Source: Candidatus Sulfotelmatobacter sp. (lineage in GTDB: Bacteria > Acidobacteriota > Terriglobia > Terriglobales > Acidobacteriaceae). Taken from it: DNA of 64,000 bases. The notes beneath the pieces were generated by a model that was not told where the DNA came from, did not search any database, and worked only from the letters and a program-made list of their open reading frames with translations. Position 1 is the stretch's first letter; every line of letters starts with the position of its first letter. Positions 1-8,776 of this stretch are shown piece by piece. Location: the NCBI GenBank assembly GCA_036500765.1, contig DASYBM010000001.1, positions 124,001 to 188,000 on the forward strand, written 5' to 3'. The translations under genes and the position numbers were made by a program.

Positions 1-962
1 CCGTCGAAGTCGCCGTCGCGCGCCGCGTTGCGGGTTCCAACACCCTCCGCCTCATCGGCGAAGTGCATCCTTATCAGACCGCAGTTCTCTATGCGAAAGT
101 CAGCGGTTACATGCGCAGCCTCAGCGTCGACAAGGGCGATTTCGTCCGCGCCGATCAGATCATAGCCGTCATCGAATCGCCCGAAACCGATAAGCAATAT
201 CAGGCCACTGTCGCCGATGCGCATAATAAGGAACTCATCGCCAACCGCGCCGCCACGCTCGTAAAGAAACAAATGATCTCCCAGCAGGACGCCGACCAGG
301 CCGAGGCCGACGCCGCCGTTTCCAAGGCGAACCTGGAGCAGATCGGCACCCTGAAGTCGTATGAGCAACTGCGCGCTCCTTTCACCGGAACCATCACCGC
401 GCGCTATTCCGATCCCGGAGCGCTGATCCAGAATGCTGCTACTTCACAAACCAGCGCGCTTCCCGTGGTTGAACTCTCCGAAACTTCGCGGCTTCGTATC
501 TACGTGTACGTCGATCAGTCTCATGCTTCCTTCGTGCGCGATGGCGACGAAGTCACAATTTTCGATCAGGCGAATCCGACTTTGAAACTGGCGGCGCGCG
601 TCACACGCACCAGTGGCGCTATCGATCCCAAGACCCGCACTTTGCTCGTCGAAATTGACATAGACAATCCCCACAACCGAATTCTTGCCGGCAGTTTCGT
701 GCAGGTGGAGTTGAAGGTGAACACGCCAAGTTACATCGAAGTGCCGTCCGACGCGCTGGTCATTCGTGGAAGCCAGACCTTCGTGGCGGTCGTCACGGCC
801 AACGATACCATCAAGTTCGCGCAGGTTGCGGTGGCCGAGCAAACCGGCGAAACCGCCCGCCTGTTCAGCGGTCTCAATGAAGGCGAACGCGTCGCCCGCA
901 GCATCGGCGAGCGCGTCCCCGACGCCGGCAAAGTCCAACCCGTGTCGCGGCCCGGCAGTTAG
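1..962 (+). CDS. RND efflux periplasmic adaptor (HlyD/MFP family), 5' truncated
   Basis: The reading frame is open from base 3, so the N-terminus lies outside the window and about 319 residues are visible. The protein is a membrane-fusion adaptor that joins an inner-membrane RND or ABC pump to an outer-membrane channel. A first lipoyl half-domain (motif VSGYMRSLSVDKGDFV) leads into an alpha-helical hairpin rich in Ala, Glu and Lys, then the second lipoyl half (YEQLRAPFTGTITARYSDPG) and beta-barrel domains. The first ATG/GTG within the visible part (GTG at 63) is inside the lipoyl domain and is not the true start. A pump gene is expected upstream; none follows, since the next gene is convergent. 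Family assignment is firm; substrate is unknown. Confidence 0.88.
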   Translation, partial: VEVAVARRVAGSNTLRLIGEVHPYQTAVLYAKVSGYMRSLSVDKGDFVRADQIIAVIESPETDKQYQATVADAHNKELIANRAATLVKKQMISQQDADQAEADAAVSKANLEQIGTLKSYEQLRAPFTGTITARYSDPGALIQNAATSQTSALPVVELSETSRLRIYVYVDQSHASFVRDGDEVTIFDQANPTLKLAARVTRTSGAIDPKTRTLLVEIDIDNPHNRILAGSFVQVELKVNTPSYIEVPSDALVIRGSQTFVAVVTANDTIKFAQVAVAEQTGETARLFSGLNEGERVARSIGERVPDAGKVQPVSRPGS

Positions 963-1130
963 AGCTTGGTGGATAGTTGGAAAGCCTGGGGCGATAAATG
1001 ACGGCGATAAATAACGTTGAAAGAGCGCCGATTTATCCGCGCCGCGATCGAAAGGTTTGTATCGGGGCACGGGTGGATCCGCGCCCTTCCCAAAACCGTT
1101 TCGGACATAATTTAGAGCGACATAGACATA

Positions 1131-2309
1131 TCAGTAAGAGAATCCCTGAATCTCGCTCACGCTCGCCGATGGGCCATCGACGAAGCCGGTCCGCTTGCTG
1201 GGATTCAAGGCGATGTGGGCGCCGATGACATTGCCGGCGTTGGAGAAACTGAATCCGTTCAGCGTTTCCTGCAAGACTCCTTTGGTGTCGTACACATAAA
1301 TCGTGCTGCCGGAAGGGGCCGAACTGGAGACCGGCTGGGCCACCAGAAATAATTTGTGAATGGCATCGAACTCGACGTCGGCGCCGCTGAAGATTTGCTG
1401 TTCGCCCGTGTTGGGCAGGACCACGGTAAATCCCGTTTGCGTCGCCAGATCGTAGATTTCGATGCTGGCATCGTCTTCTGTGGTAGTGCACGCGATGTTG
1501 TCGGCCGAATCGACCGCGACGCCATTCACGAAGCCGAATCCGATACCGGTAAATTCCGCGAATGTTCCTTTGGCGAGATTCGCCAGGCCAATCACCGGAA
1601 AACACCCGAAACATCCATCCCCTCCGCCGAGAACGGCAATATTGGTCACCGTGTTGTAAGCAATTGGAGGCGGCACGCTGCCAAAGTTGTAGGAGTCCAT
1701 GATGTGGACGACCGGGCCAAACGTATTCGCGGCGACGTTGGAGCTAAAAACATAAGGAACGAAATTGCTGCTGTTGTCATACGCGAAGAACGCGTTGGTG
1801 ACGGTTCCCTGGTTGCGGCTGACTCCTTCTATCAAATGCTGCGTCCCGATGGGTGGAGTCCATTTCCCAGTGACCTTATTGGCGCTCAGTGGATCGATCA
1901 CCTCAAAGGTGCGCTGCAAATGCAGAAAGCTGATTTCATGTTCGTGTTCGAACAATCCCAATGATGTTCCCACAACTCCTTCGGTGATGAAGTCATCCTG
2001 AGTTTCCGTTTCGGCGACAACCTTCAGGATCCTTCCAGTAGACTGATCGAAGGTTTCCACGGCGGCGAGGATGTTGCCGTTGGATTGCGATTTCGCCTCG
2101 CTGAGCACCCCTTCGGTGCCGTTCTGATCGATATCGAAGCCGAAAATCTGCCCGCCAAACTTGCTGTGCACAATGATGCTGCCTGTTCCGGCGGCAGAGT
2201 TCCGTCGCAGTTCATCCGATTGCGCAAGCGTCAGCGTGGATATCGTGCAGAACAGGCCGATCAGGGCGGCGGTGGTCACATATCGATAAGCAGCTTTCAT
2301 GGCGCGCAT
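1131..2309 (-). CDS. secreted protein of unknown function, probable beta-propeller
   Basis: About 392 residues. I start at the ATG whose codon ends at 2309 because AAGGAG lies nine bases before it; an ATG 24 bases upstream is in frame but has no such site. The N-terminus (MRAMKAAYRYVTTAALIGLF) is a classical signal peptide cut near LAQS. The rest is rich in Gly, Asn, Thr and short beta-strand-like segments such as NIAVLGGGDGCFGCFPVIG, with repeated IYDLAT / IYVYD motifs resembling YVTN or SMP-30 type propellers, but I cannot name a family. It is probably exported to the periplasm or outside. It is convergent with the efflux adaptor and divergent from the PEP-CTERM gene. Confidence 0.6.
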   Translation of the reverse strand: MRAMKAAYRYVTTAALIGLFCTISTLTLAQSDELRRNSAAGTGSIIVHSKFGGQIFGFDIDQNGTEGVLSEAKSQSNGNILAAVETFDQSTGRILKVVAETETQDDFITEGVVGTSLGLFEHEHEISFLHLQRTFEVIDPLSANKVTGKWTPPIGTQHLIEGVSRNQGTVTNAFFAYDNSSNFVPYVFSSNVAANTFGPVVHIMDSYNFGSVPPPIAYNTVTNIAVLGGGDGCFGCFPVIGLANLAKGTFAEFTGIGFGFVNGVAVDSADNIACTTTEDDASIEIYDLATQTGFTVVLPNTGEQQIFSGADVEFDAIHKLFLVAQPVSSSAPSGSTIYVYDTKGVLQETLNGFSFSNAGNVIGAHIALNPSKRTGFVDGPSASVSEIQGFSY

Positions 2310-2651
2310 GCTGGTGTTCTCCTTAGAAATCATCGGGTTCGATCACGGCTGGGGGTAATAGCTTACGGGCGTGACCACCTTAGCAGCGACTGGGCTCGCA
2401 GTTGTCAGAGATTTGTCAAGAGTGCGGCGGATCGTCAACTCAGGACGAGAGCCCGGCCAGTGGAGAATACCTTGTTTGGGGGATTACAGAAAGTTGGCCA
2501 TACCTCAAAGTTAGGCTGGGAGATTTGCGGAATGCCGATCCCAAGGCATTCAGACCCAGGGCACAGGAGGTGTTTGGCATTTCGCATAGTCTCAACTACA
2601 AAATGACCGGCTGGCAGCGTACCTACTGACCGGCCGGCTGGAGGAACGACA
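2310..2651. other. divergent intergenic region
   Basis: 342 bases between two oppositely directed secreted-protein genes; must carry both promoters and the two strong Shine-Dalgarno sites (AAGGAG for the minus gene, GGAGG for the plus gene). A 75-codon open frame at 2402-2629 on the plus strand has only a TTG start and no recognisable family, so I do not call it a gene. GACCGGC repeats occur close to the plus-strand ribosome site. No clear -35/-10 pair was identified. Confidence 0.5.
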
Positions 2652-3314
2652 ATGCGTCGTATCGCGCTGCTTTTCTTGTTGCTGGCATCTCTCAGCTTAT
2701 GTGCCGGCACAGCTCTGGCTAATTCCGTCGACATGCAACTCACCAGCGTGGGTGGTAACCAAGCCGGCGGAGTTTACACCTACCCGTATTACATCTCGGT
2801 TAACGGCGCCGCTCCGGTGGCGATGATTTGCGACACCTACGACAATGAAATTGTCGTGGGCGAAACCTGGAAGGCCAACCCCTCCGAGGATTTGCCGCTG
2901 GGCGGAGGCTTGTTCGGCAATTCCCCCACTATAATGAACGACTACAAAGCTACGGCGTTGATATTCAAGGGGATTATGAACGGCACGATCGACCCGAACG
3001 AGGGAAATTTCGCCATCTGGGGATTTTTCTCCCTCAACGCCAGGAATAATCCCTACTTCGGGACCAGCGGCGCCGCAGGGCTGGAATCGCAGTACCTGGC
3101 CTTGGCTGCGGCGACGCCGCTAAGCAAGTTTTGGGGATTCAAGATCTTCAACCCGGTACCCGGCACTCAGAGCCAGGGCATGCGGGCGCAGGAATTCATC
3201 GAGTACACCGGGGTGACCCCTGAGCCGTCCAGCTTCGTGCTGTTCGGTACGGGACTGTTGTCACTCGCCGGAATGGTGCAGCAAAAGCTGAGGAAGGCGG
3301 TGGCGGCTAGCTGA
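2652..3314 (+). CDS. PEP-CTERM sorting-domain protein
   Basis: 220 residues with a signal peptide (MRRIALLFLLLASLSLCAG, cut near ALA-N) and a C-terminal sorting tail: the PEP motif in TPEPSSFVLFGTG, a hydrophobic stretch LLSLAGMV, and a basic end QQKLRKAVAAS. In this family the tail is recognised by an exosortase (EpsH/XrtA type) and the protein goes to the cell surface or extracellular matrix. The middle part has a conserved-looking CDTYDNEIVVGETW segment but no domain I recognise. The GGAGG site seven bases before the ATG fixes the start. No exosortase or exopolysaccharide genes are in the window, as is usual for scattered PEP-CTERM targets. Confidence 0.87.
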   Translation: MRRIALLFLLLASLSLCAGTALANSVDMQLTSVGGNQAGGVYTYPYYISVNGAAPVAMICDTYDNEIVVGETWKANPSEDLPLGGGLFGNSPTIMNDYKATALIFKGIMNGTIDPNEGNFAIWGFFSLNARNNPYFGTSGAAGLESQYLALAAATPLSKFWGFKIFNPVPGTQSQGMRAQEFIEYTGVTPEPSSFVLFGTGLLSLAGMVQQKLRKAVAAS

Positions 3315-3320
3315 ACCGTT

Positions 3321-3384
3321 CCGGGCCGCTGAACGGGGAATCCCGCCTTTGCTTGCCGCAGGGCGGGATTCCAGCGGTTCCCGG
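3321..3384. terminator. long GC-rich hairpin between convergent genes
   Basis: The arms GGAATCCCGCC (3337-3347) and GGCGGGATTCC (3362-3372) are perfectly complementary, and the stem is extended outwards by GCCGCTG/CAGCGG and CCGGG/CCCGG. It sits between the stop codons of the PEP-CTERM gene and the convergent DUF4440-like gene and may end transcription from both sides. There is no strong T-run, so factor-independent activity is not assured. Confidence 0.5.
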
Positions 3385-3405
3385 AGCCATCCCGCATGAG
3401 AGTCG

Positions 3406-3867
3406 TCACGGCCTCGCTGGAGCGCTGTAGTGCGAAGCGACCACCTGCCACTTGCCGCCGGATTTCATCCAGACATCGGTGAGGCGATCGTGATATTCAT
3501 AGGGCTTGCCATTGGATTCGCCTTTCTCATGGTAGGCGCCGGTCACAATGGCGGTGTCGCCGTGCACGCGAACCTTCAGGTCTGACAACTCCGCCACTTG
3601 CACCTTGGTGCCTGCATCGGCGCTGTGGCTGATGTAGCCCGCCTTGCTGTAAACGCTGCCGTCTTCGATGGTAATGACGAAATCCTCCGCCAGCAGCGAC
3701 GACAGAATGTCGATGCTGCGCTCCTTATAGGATTCCGTCCATTTCAGTTCGAGGCTGCGAACAGCGGCGGCAGCCGCTTTCTCCTGCGCTCGCAAGGTGC
3801 CGGCTGAGGCGACGATCAAATATGCGATCAAACCGACGATAACGGCGCGGAGTGTGCGGATGTGCAT
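3406..3867 (-). CDS. SnoaL/DUF4440-like NTF2-fold protein, secreted
   Basis: About 153 residues from the ATG ending at 3867 (MHIRTLRAVIVGLIAYLIV), which opens a signal peptide cut near LRAQ; the 23 codons upstream look non-coding. The mature part has the NTF2-like cone-fold pattern: LELKWTESYKERSIDILSSL, then DFVITIEDGSVYSK, DLKVRVHGDTAIVTGAYHE and DVWMKSGGKWQVVASHYS. Small Acidobacteria and Planctomycetes proteins of this type are common; the reaction or ligand is not known. Nothing nearby suggests a pathway. Confidence 0.78.
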   Translation of the reverse strand: MHIRTLRAVIVGLIAYLIVASAGTLRAQEKAAAAAVRSLELKWTESYKERSIDILSSLLAEDFVITIEDGSVYSKAGYISHSADAGTKVQVAELSDLKVRVHGDTAIVTGAYHEKGESNGKPYEYHDRLTDVWMKSGGKWQVVASHYSAPARP

Positions 3868-4174
3868 CCTTCTATCTATGTCGCACAATTTTGCTCTTGC
3901 GACAAGTTCTTTGTTGAACCCCCGAACTTCATCCATTCCGACTCATTCTCCCTTTCTTATTCATTTACGACTCAATCCCATCTGTCATTCCGGCGAGCGA
4001 ACGCGAGCAGGAACCTGCTGTTCGCCGGCGCCACAAGGAAGCAGGTTTCTCGCTTTGCTCGAAATGACAAGGGAGGATGGGGCGCGAAGTTCTAAAGTAG
4101 GAGCAGTCTGAAAACTGTCCTGTCTGCGGCTTCGCCAACTTATATTGCACTAGACTTAATCTGTTGCCTCTACC
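3868..4174. repeat. intergenic region with an inverted pair of CAGCAGGT...GGAATGACA repeats
   Basis: 307 bases. Bases 3983-4021 hold one copy, inverted (TGTCATTCCGGCGAGCGAA ... GAACCTGCTGTT), and 4038-4071 hold a second, direct copy (AGCAGGTTTCTCG ... CGAAATGACAAG), so the pair can fold into a large hairpin. The same element recurs at 17721-17843, 44642-44708, 62730-62777 and, remarkably, inside mnmG and tgt. The last 60 bases before the ligase ATG are more AT-rich and may contain its promoter. Confidence 0.65.
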
Positions 4175-6742
4175 ATGGCCGAATCCTTAGCAGAATTCTT
4201 CCTGGAACATTTTCGGGCACATCGCCATGAGCGCGCCTGCCGGCAGCGCCGCGGCTACCGCACCGAATCGTTTACCTACGGCCAGATACTCGACATGGCC
4301 GGCCGCTGCGCCAGCAAGCTCGAAGCCGGTGGCATCGCCAAGGGCGACCGCGTCATGGTCTGGGGAGAGAATTGCGCCGAATGGATCGGCGTTTTTTTTG
4401 GCTGCGCACTGCGCGGCGTGGTCGTGGTGCCAATGGATGACACATCTGCGGCTGACTTTGCGATCCGGGTGTTTCAGCGCGTTGAGGCCAGGTTGTTGAT
4501 AGCGTCGCGACGCCACCTGCACGAATGTTCGACTGCGGGATTCTCCGTCGCGACTTTGAGTTTGGAGAATGTTGCAGCGGCAACGAATTCTACACCGGTC
4601 ACTCCGCCAACGGTCGCTTGTGGCCGCGACGACACTCTACAGATCGTGTTTACTTCCGGTACGACTGCTGAACCCAAGGGCGTGGTCATCACGCACGGCA
4701 ACGTGCTCGCCAACATTGCGCCGCTGGAGCGAGAGATTCGCAGTTATCTGAAATATGAACGGCTGGTGCATCCCTTGCGATTTTTAAATCTTTTGCCGCT
4801 GAGTCACGTGTTCGGGCAGTTCCTCGGAATGTTTCTCCCGCCGCTGCTGGGCGCGACCGTAATTTTTCAGGAGGAGATGAATCCTTCCGAAGTGATCCGC
4901 ACGATTCGCCGCGAGCGCGTGTCGGTATTGGTGAGCGTGCCACGGATATTGCAGTCTTTGAGGCAGAAGATCGAGCGCGATCTCGAGAGCCGCAGCGAAC
5001 TGGACGCATTCCGTAAACGGTTGAAGTCGTCGGAAAAACAACATTTCCTTCGGCGCTGGTGGACCTTCCGCGCCATTCATCGGCAATTCGGATGGAAGTT
5101 CTGGGCATTCATTTCGGGCGGCGCCGCGCTCGACAGCGAGACCGAAGAATTCTGGGGACGGCTCGGCTACGCGGCCATCCAGGGCTATGGCCTGACCGAA
5201 ACCACTTCGCTGATCAGCGTCAATCATCCCTTCCGCCTGGGCAAGGGATCGATCGGAAAGGTCCTTCCCGGGCGCGAGGTGAAGCTGGCCGAAGATGCCG
5301 AGATTCTGGTGCGCGGCGGCGGCGTGACTTCGGGCTACTGGGGCGGGGATGGAACGAACGCGAATAGCGTCTCGAATGCCGATGGTTGGTATCGCACCGG
5401 CGACATTGGCGCACTCGACCCGGCTGGAAATCTTTATTTCAAGGGCCGCAAAAAAGAAGTGATCGTGACGCCCGCCGGAATGAACGTGTATCCCGACGAT
5501 CTGGAAGCGGCCCTGCGCAGGCAGCCTGACGTGAAGGACTGCGTGGTAGTCGGTATTGAGCGCGCGGGAAACGCAGAGCCGTGCGCGGTGGTGATTTTGC
5601 GCGGCGATGCTGAGCCGACAAATCCTGGGCCGAAAAATTCGGGCGTGGAAGAAGTCGTGCAGCGCGCGAATCAATCGCTCGCCGAGTACCAGCGCATGCG
5701 AATGTGGATGGAGTGGCCGGAAGAGGACTTTCCCCGCACCAGCACGCAAAAGCCGCGGCGCAACTTAATCCGCGAGATGGCGCAGGCGCATGTCCTGCAT
5801 CGACCACCGCTCATGGCGAACGCAAGTCCTCTGGCAGAGTTGATCGCGCGCGTGATTGGCCGGCCCGCAAGCGACTTACACGAAGACGCCAGCCTCGATG
5901 CCGATCTCGGAATGAGTTCGCTCGATCGCGTGGAATTGCTGAGCGCGCTGGAGGACCGTTACCAGGGCGACTTCAGCGAAACTGGCTTCAGCGCCGTTCG
6001 CACTGTGGGAGATTTGGAACGCATGCTGCGCGGCGATGCGGCGCCCGCCGCCGTGTATCACTATCCGAATTGGACGTTGCGCTGGCCAGTCACGTGGTTG
6101 CGCATAGCAGTGCATTACTTATTGATGCGTCCGGCGATCGTTTTATTGGGCTGGCCACGAATTATAGGGCGCGAACATTTGCGCGGTATGCAAGGACCGC
6201 TGCTGATCGTCTCCAATCATATCGGCGACGTCGATGGCGGGTTCATTCTGACGGCGCTGCCCGCTCGGTTTCGGCATCGGCTGGCCACCGCCACAGGCGG
6301 CGAGGCGCTGGAGGCGTTGCGCACGCCTTCGCCCGACCGCGGATTCTTCGCCGGGGTCTACGACCACATGAAATGGCTTCTCGGCGTCTCGCTGCTGAAT
6401 TTGTTTCCGCTGCCGCGCGAGGCCGGCTTTCGCCGCAGCTTTGCTTACGCGGGCGAAGCCGTGGATCGCGGCTACAGTGTACTGGTCTTTCCCGAAGGGC
6501 GGCACACGGCAGATGGTAAGTTGAACCCCTTTCGAGCCGGCATTGGACTCCTGGCGGAAAATCTCGGCGTTCCGGTTCTGCCTATGCGCATCGACGGACT
6601 CTTCGAAGTGAAACAGGCAGGAAAAAGGTTTGCGGCTCCGTGCAAGATCGTGGTGAGAATCGGAGCTCCGATGAAATTCCCGCCCGGTTCTGACCCGCGG
6701 AAGATTGCCGCGGAATTACAGGATGCAGTCGAGCGGCTCTAG
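4175..6742 (+). CDS. acyl-CoA/acyl-ACP ligase - carrier protein - PlsC acyltransferase fusion
   Basis: 855 residues with three enzyme parts. Residues 1-545 are an AMP-forming ligase: P-loop-like IVFTSGTTAEPKG (157-169), the GYGLTETTS motif, and YRTGDIG, so it adenylates a fatty acid. Around residue 570-600 is a carrier domain with DADLGMSSLDRVELL, the second Ser of GMSSL being the likely phosphopantetheine site. From about 640 to the end is a PlsC-type acyltransferase: NHIGDVD (NHx4D-like, 681-687) and FPEGRHTADGKLNPFRAG. The arrangement resembles the E. coli Aas bifunctional protein with an added carrier, so a fatty acid could be activated, held on the internal carrier and moved to lysophospholipid or another acceptor. 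It is a stand-alone gene; the substrate is inferred only. Confidence 0.88.
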   Translation: MAESLAEFFLEHFRAHRHERACRQRRGYRTESFTYGQILDMAGRCASKLEAGGIAKGDRVMVWGENCAEWIGVFFGCALRGVVVVPMDDTSAADFAIRVFQRVEARLLIASRRHLHECSTAGFSVATLSLENVAAATNSTPVTPPTVACGRDDTLQIVFTSGTTAEPKGVVITHGNVLANIAPLEREIRSYLKYERLVHPLRFLNLLPLSHVFGQFLGMFLPPLLGATVIFQEEMNPSEVIRTIRRERVSVLVSVPRILQSLRQKIERDLESRSELDAFRKRLKSSEKQHFLRRWWTFRAIHRQFGWKFWAFISGGAALDSETEEFWGRLGYAAIQGYGLTETTSLISVNHPFRLGKGSIGKVLPGREVKLAEDAEILVRGGGVTSGYWGGDGTNANSVSNADGWYRTGDIGALDPAGNLYFKGRKKEVIVTPAGMNVYPDDLEAALRRQPDVKDCVVVGIERAGNAEPCAVVILRGDAEPTNPGPKNSGVEEVVQRANQSLAEYQRMRMWMEWPEEDFPRTSTQKPRRNLIREMAQAHVLHRPPLMANASPLAELIARVIGRPASDLHEDASLDADLGMSSLDRVELLSALEDRYQGDFSETGFSAVRTVGDLERMLRGDAAPAAVYHYPNWTLRWPVTWLRIAVHYLLMRPAIVLLGWPRIIGREHLRGMQGPLLIVSNHIGDVDGGFILTALPARFRHRLATATGGEALEALRTPSPDRGFFAGVYDHMKWLLGVSLLNLFPLPREAGFRRSFAYAGEAVDRGYSVLVFPEGRHTADGKLNPFRAGIGLLAENLGVPVLPMRIDGLFEVKQAGKRFAAPCKIVVRIGAPMKFPPGSDPRKIAAELQDAVERL

Positions 6743-6820
6743 GAAACTAAAAGCCAGGACTGTTCCCTGCCCAGCAGTTGCGTGCACTCGCAGGCGAACC
6801 CCGCACCCCATCTTCGTCGC

Positions 6821-6865
6821 CAAAAAAACCAGGCGCTGGACTCGTCGTTGAACGAATCCAGCGCC
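6821..6865 (-). terminator. rho-independent terminator of the kelch-type gene
   Basis: Perfect 9-bp arms GGCGCTGGA (6832-6840) and TCCAGCGCC (6857-6865); read on the minus strand the stem is followed by CTGG and a run of seven T (the A run at 6822-6828). It directly follows the stop of the minus-strand gene and also lies in the convergent gap after the ligase. Confidence 0.85.
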
Positions 6866-6919
6866 CGGAGACCGACTAAGACTTGGTCGAAGCCACTGCG
6901 AGGTGGCAGTGAACGGCAG

Positions 6920-8395
6920 TTATTGAAGCGTTACTGACTTGGGTGCCGACGGAATTCCGTTGGTCACCACTACCAGGGTGGCTGCTCCCGCATGAAGAGA
7001 GGGCGGAATGTCGAAAGCCGCAGTCGTAACCGTGGTGCCCTGCGCAACGCCGCCCAGCCAGTTGTGCGTATTGCAATAGGTGACCACGCCCGCGGAATCC
7101 GTGATGCGAACGATGGGGAAGTTCGTCGAGCTCTGGTTGTCATCCCCGTAGTACGCGCCCTGGGTCAAACCGTTGAACTGAGTCCCAGCGATTTTGTTGT
7201 TCTTGGTACCGCGTTTCAGGGTAGCCGCCACCTGCTTGATCGCAGGAGCGCAGCCGGCGCAGCCGGCGGTGGAAGACGGCGTGTAGATCTCGACATCGGA
7301 CGAGAAGTCCGTGAAGAGAACCTGGCCGGTAGGAAGAACAACAAAGCCGCCAACGTAGGAAGAGTCGACCCCGGCATTCGGCGGAGCCGACGTCGCGTTC
7401 AGCGTGGTGCCGTCCCATTCGAAGAACTTGCTGCCGGTGTTGAAGACGCCGGGGCTGGTGTCGAACAGGGCGTTGCCACTGGGCAATACGGCGGCTGGTC
7501 CGTCGGCGATGTCGAGCGTGCCTCCGAACTTAGGAGCCGAAGCCCAGGTTCCGGTCGAGGGAGTGTAGATGGCATTGTTGGTGGTGGCGCCTGCGGCAAA
7601 CACTAATCCGCTGGGCAGCAGAGGCATCGGTCCCAGCTCAAGCGAGGAAGGATCGACCAGGTTCACAACCGTGTTGTTCGACGGAGTCGTCCACGCGCCG
7701 GTGGTGGGGCTGTAAATCTGGTAGCCCAACAGGCAGCACTTGGACTGGCCAACGTAGGCGTCAACCGTGAGGATGTCGCCGCCGGGCAGCATGGTCCAAC
7801 CTTCTTCGTCGTTCCAGTCGAATTTGCCGGTGCCGGTGGTGGCCCACGAGGCGGTAGTTCCGGTGAGCGTAAGGATTGCTTCCTGGGTGGTGCAGCAGTT
7901 GGCCTGCATCAGGTGGCCGTTGGGAAGGATGATGCTCTGCGCATCGCCGACGGTGGTCCAGCCGCTCGGAGCAGTCAGACTGGTCCAGGCCTTGCTGGCA
8001 GGGTTGTAGACAGCTCCCTTGGTGGTCCAGTCCGCGCTGCCATTGTTGTACTCACCGCCGATGACCACGACTTGGCCGGTGGGAAGCACAGACGAACCGA
8101 AGTAAAGAGGGTTATAGCCGCTGGGCAATGTACCGGCATTCGACCATGTGCCGTTGACGTAGCTCCCCGTTGCGTCCGGTACCAGCCGGTACCAGGGATC
8201 GGAATGGTTTTCGAAGAACATGCTATTCACCAGCACGGAGCCGTCGGTGAGCAGCAAAGCATGTGCAACGGCGGAGGCCGGAGCGTTGGTTGTTTTTGTC
8301 CATGTTCCTGCCGTGAATGGTTCCTGGGCGCTCGCAACACCGGCAATAGCCAGTGACGCCAGCAGAGCAATTCCGAGGGTGCGGAATACCTTCAT
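6920..8395 (-). CDS. secreted kelch / galactose-oxidase-like beta-propeller protein
   Basis: About 491 residues from the ATG ending at 8395; the 56 codons upstream are open by chance. The N-terminus MKVFRTLGIALLASLAIAG is a signal peptide cut at ASAQ. The body is a run of kelch-like repeats with recurring LLTDGSVLV, VLPTGQVVVIGGEYN, LPNGHLM, MLPGGDILTV, LLPSGLVFAAG, VLPSGNALFD and VLPTGQVLFTDF units, i.e. a seven-bladed-propeller pattern. The C-terminus (PPSLHAGAATLVVVTNGIPS) matches the immunoglobulin-like cap of galactose-oxidase-like proteins. The copper ligands of true galactose oxidase are not evident, so catalysis is doubtful; a carbohydrate-binding or surface role is possible. A good terminator follows the gene. 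Confidence 0.82.
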   Translation of the reverse strand: MKVFRTLGIALLASLAIAGVASAQEPFTAGTWTKTTNAPASAVAHALLLTDGSVLVNSMFFENHSDPWYRLVPDATGSYVNGTWSNAGTLPSGYNPLYFGSSVLPTGQVVVIGGEYNNGSADWTTKGAVYNPASKAWTSLTAPSGWTTVGDAQSIILPNGHLMQANCCTTQEAILTLTGTTASWATTGTGKFDWNDEEGWTMLPGGDILTVDAYVGQSKCCLLGYQIYSPTTGAWTTPSNNTVVNLVDPSSLELGPMPLLPSGLVFAAGATTNNAIYTPSTGTWASAPKFGGTLDIADGPAAVLPSGNALFDTSPGVFNTGSKFFEWDGTTLNATSAPPNAGVDSSYVGGFVVLPTGQVLFTDFSSDVEIYTPSSTAGCAGCAPAIKQVAATLKRGTKNNKIAGTQFNGLTQGAYYGDDNQSSTNFPIVRITDSAGVVTYCNTHNWLGGVAQGTTVTTAAFDIPPSLHAGAATLVVVTNGIPSAPKSVTLQ

Positions 8396-8602
8396 AGAGT
8401 AGTGACCTCGCATTTTTTGGGTTATTCGAAACGTGGCTTCGGACGCGGACTTCCAGTCGATCCACCCACCACGGAAAGAAGAAAGTCCTCCAGGCGGGTC
8501 AACTCCAAGTCCCAAAGTCGCAGGATTATACCCCGGCCTGCCGGAGTTCCGAACAGTTGTCACGAGAAAATTACAAAGTTTTTTTGCGCCGCCGAAGATG
8601 TC

Positions 8603-8646
8603 GCAAAATCTTGCAAACTAAACCTCAATAGTCTGCAAGATTTTGC
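8603..8646. promoter_or_regulatory. paired palindromes upstream of the kelch-type gene, candidate operator
   Basis: The region 8396-8776 holds no gene. Inside it two near-identical palindromes, GCAAAATCTTGC (8603-8614) and GCAAGATTTTGC (8635-8646), have centres 32 bases apart, about three helical turns, and together form a perfect 13-bp inverted repeat. Each is followed by AAACT. Two equal sites on one face of the helix suit binding by a dimeric regulator. The nearest start is that of the kelch-type gene about 210 bases away on the minus strand. The regulator is unknown. Confidence 0.4.
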
Positions 8647-8776
8647 AAACTTGTAGTTGCGAACATTAATTCCGGTCCTCAGGTATAACCAAATGCTCAT
8701 GGTCTAAAGGCTCAGCCGACCGATGATGCGCGCGATCGAAGGATTGTCTACCATTCCGCACCGATGTCCTCGTTTG

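Noticed and set aside
2402-2629. 75-codon plus-strand frame in the divergent gap
   Set aside because: TTG start, no ribosome site and no family match; left as intergenic.
4353-4583. Short frames inside the ligase gene
   Set aside because: They are shadows in other frames of a gene with clear motifs.
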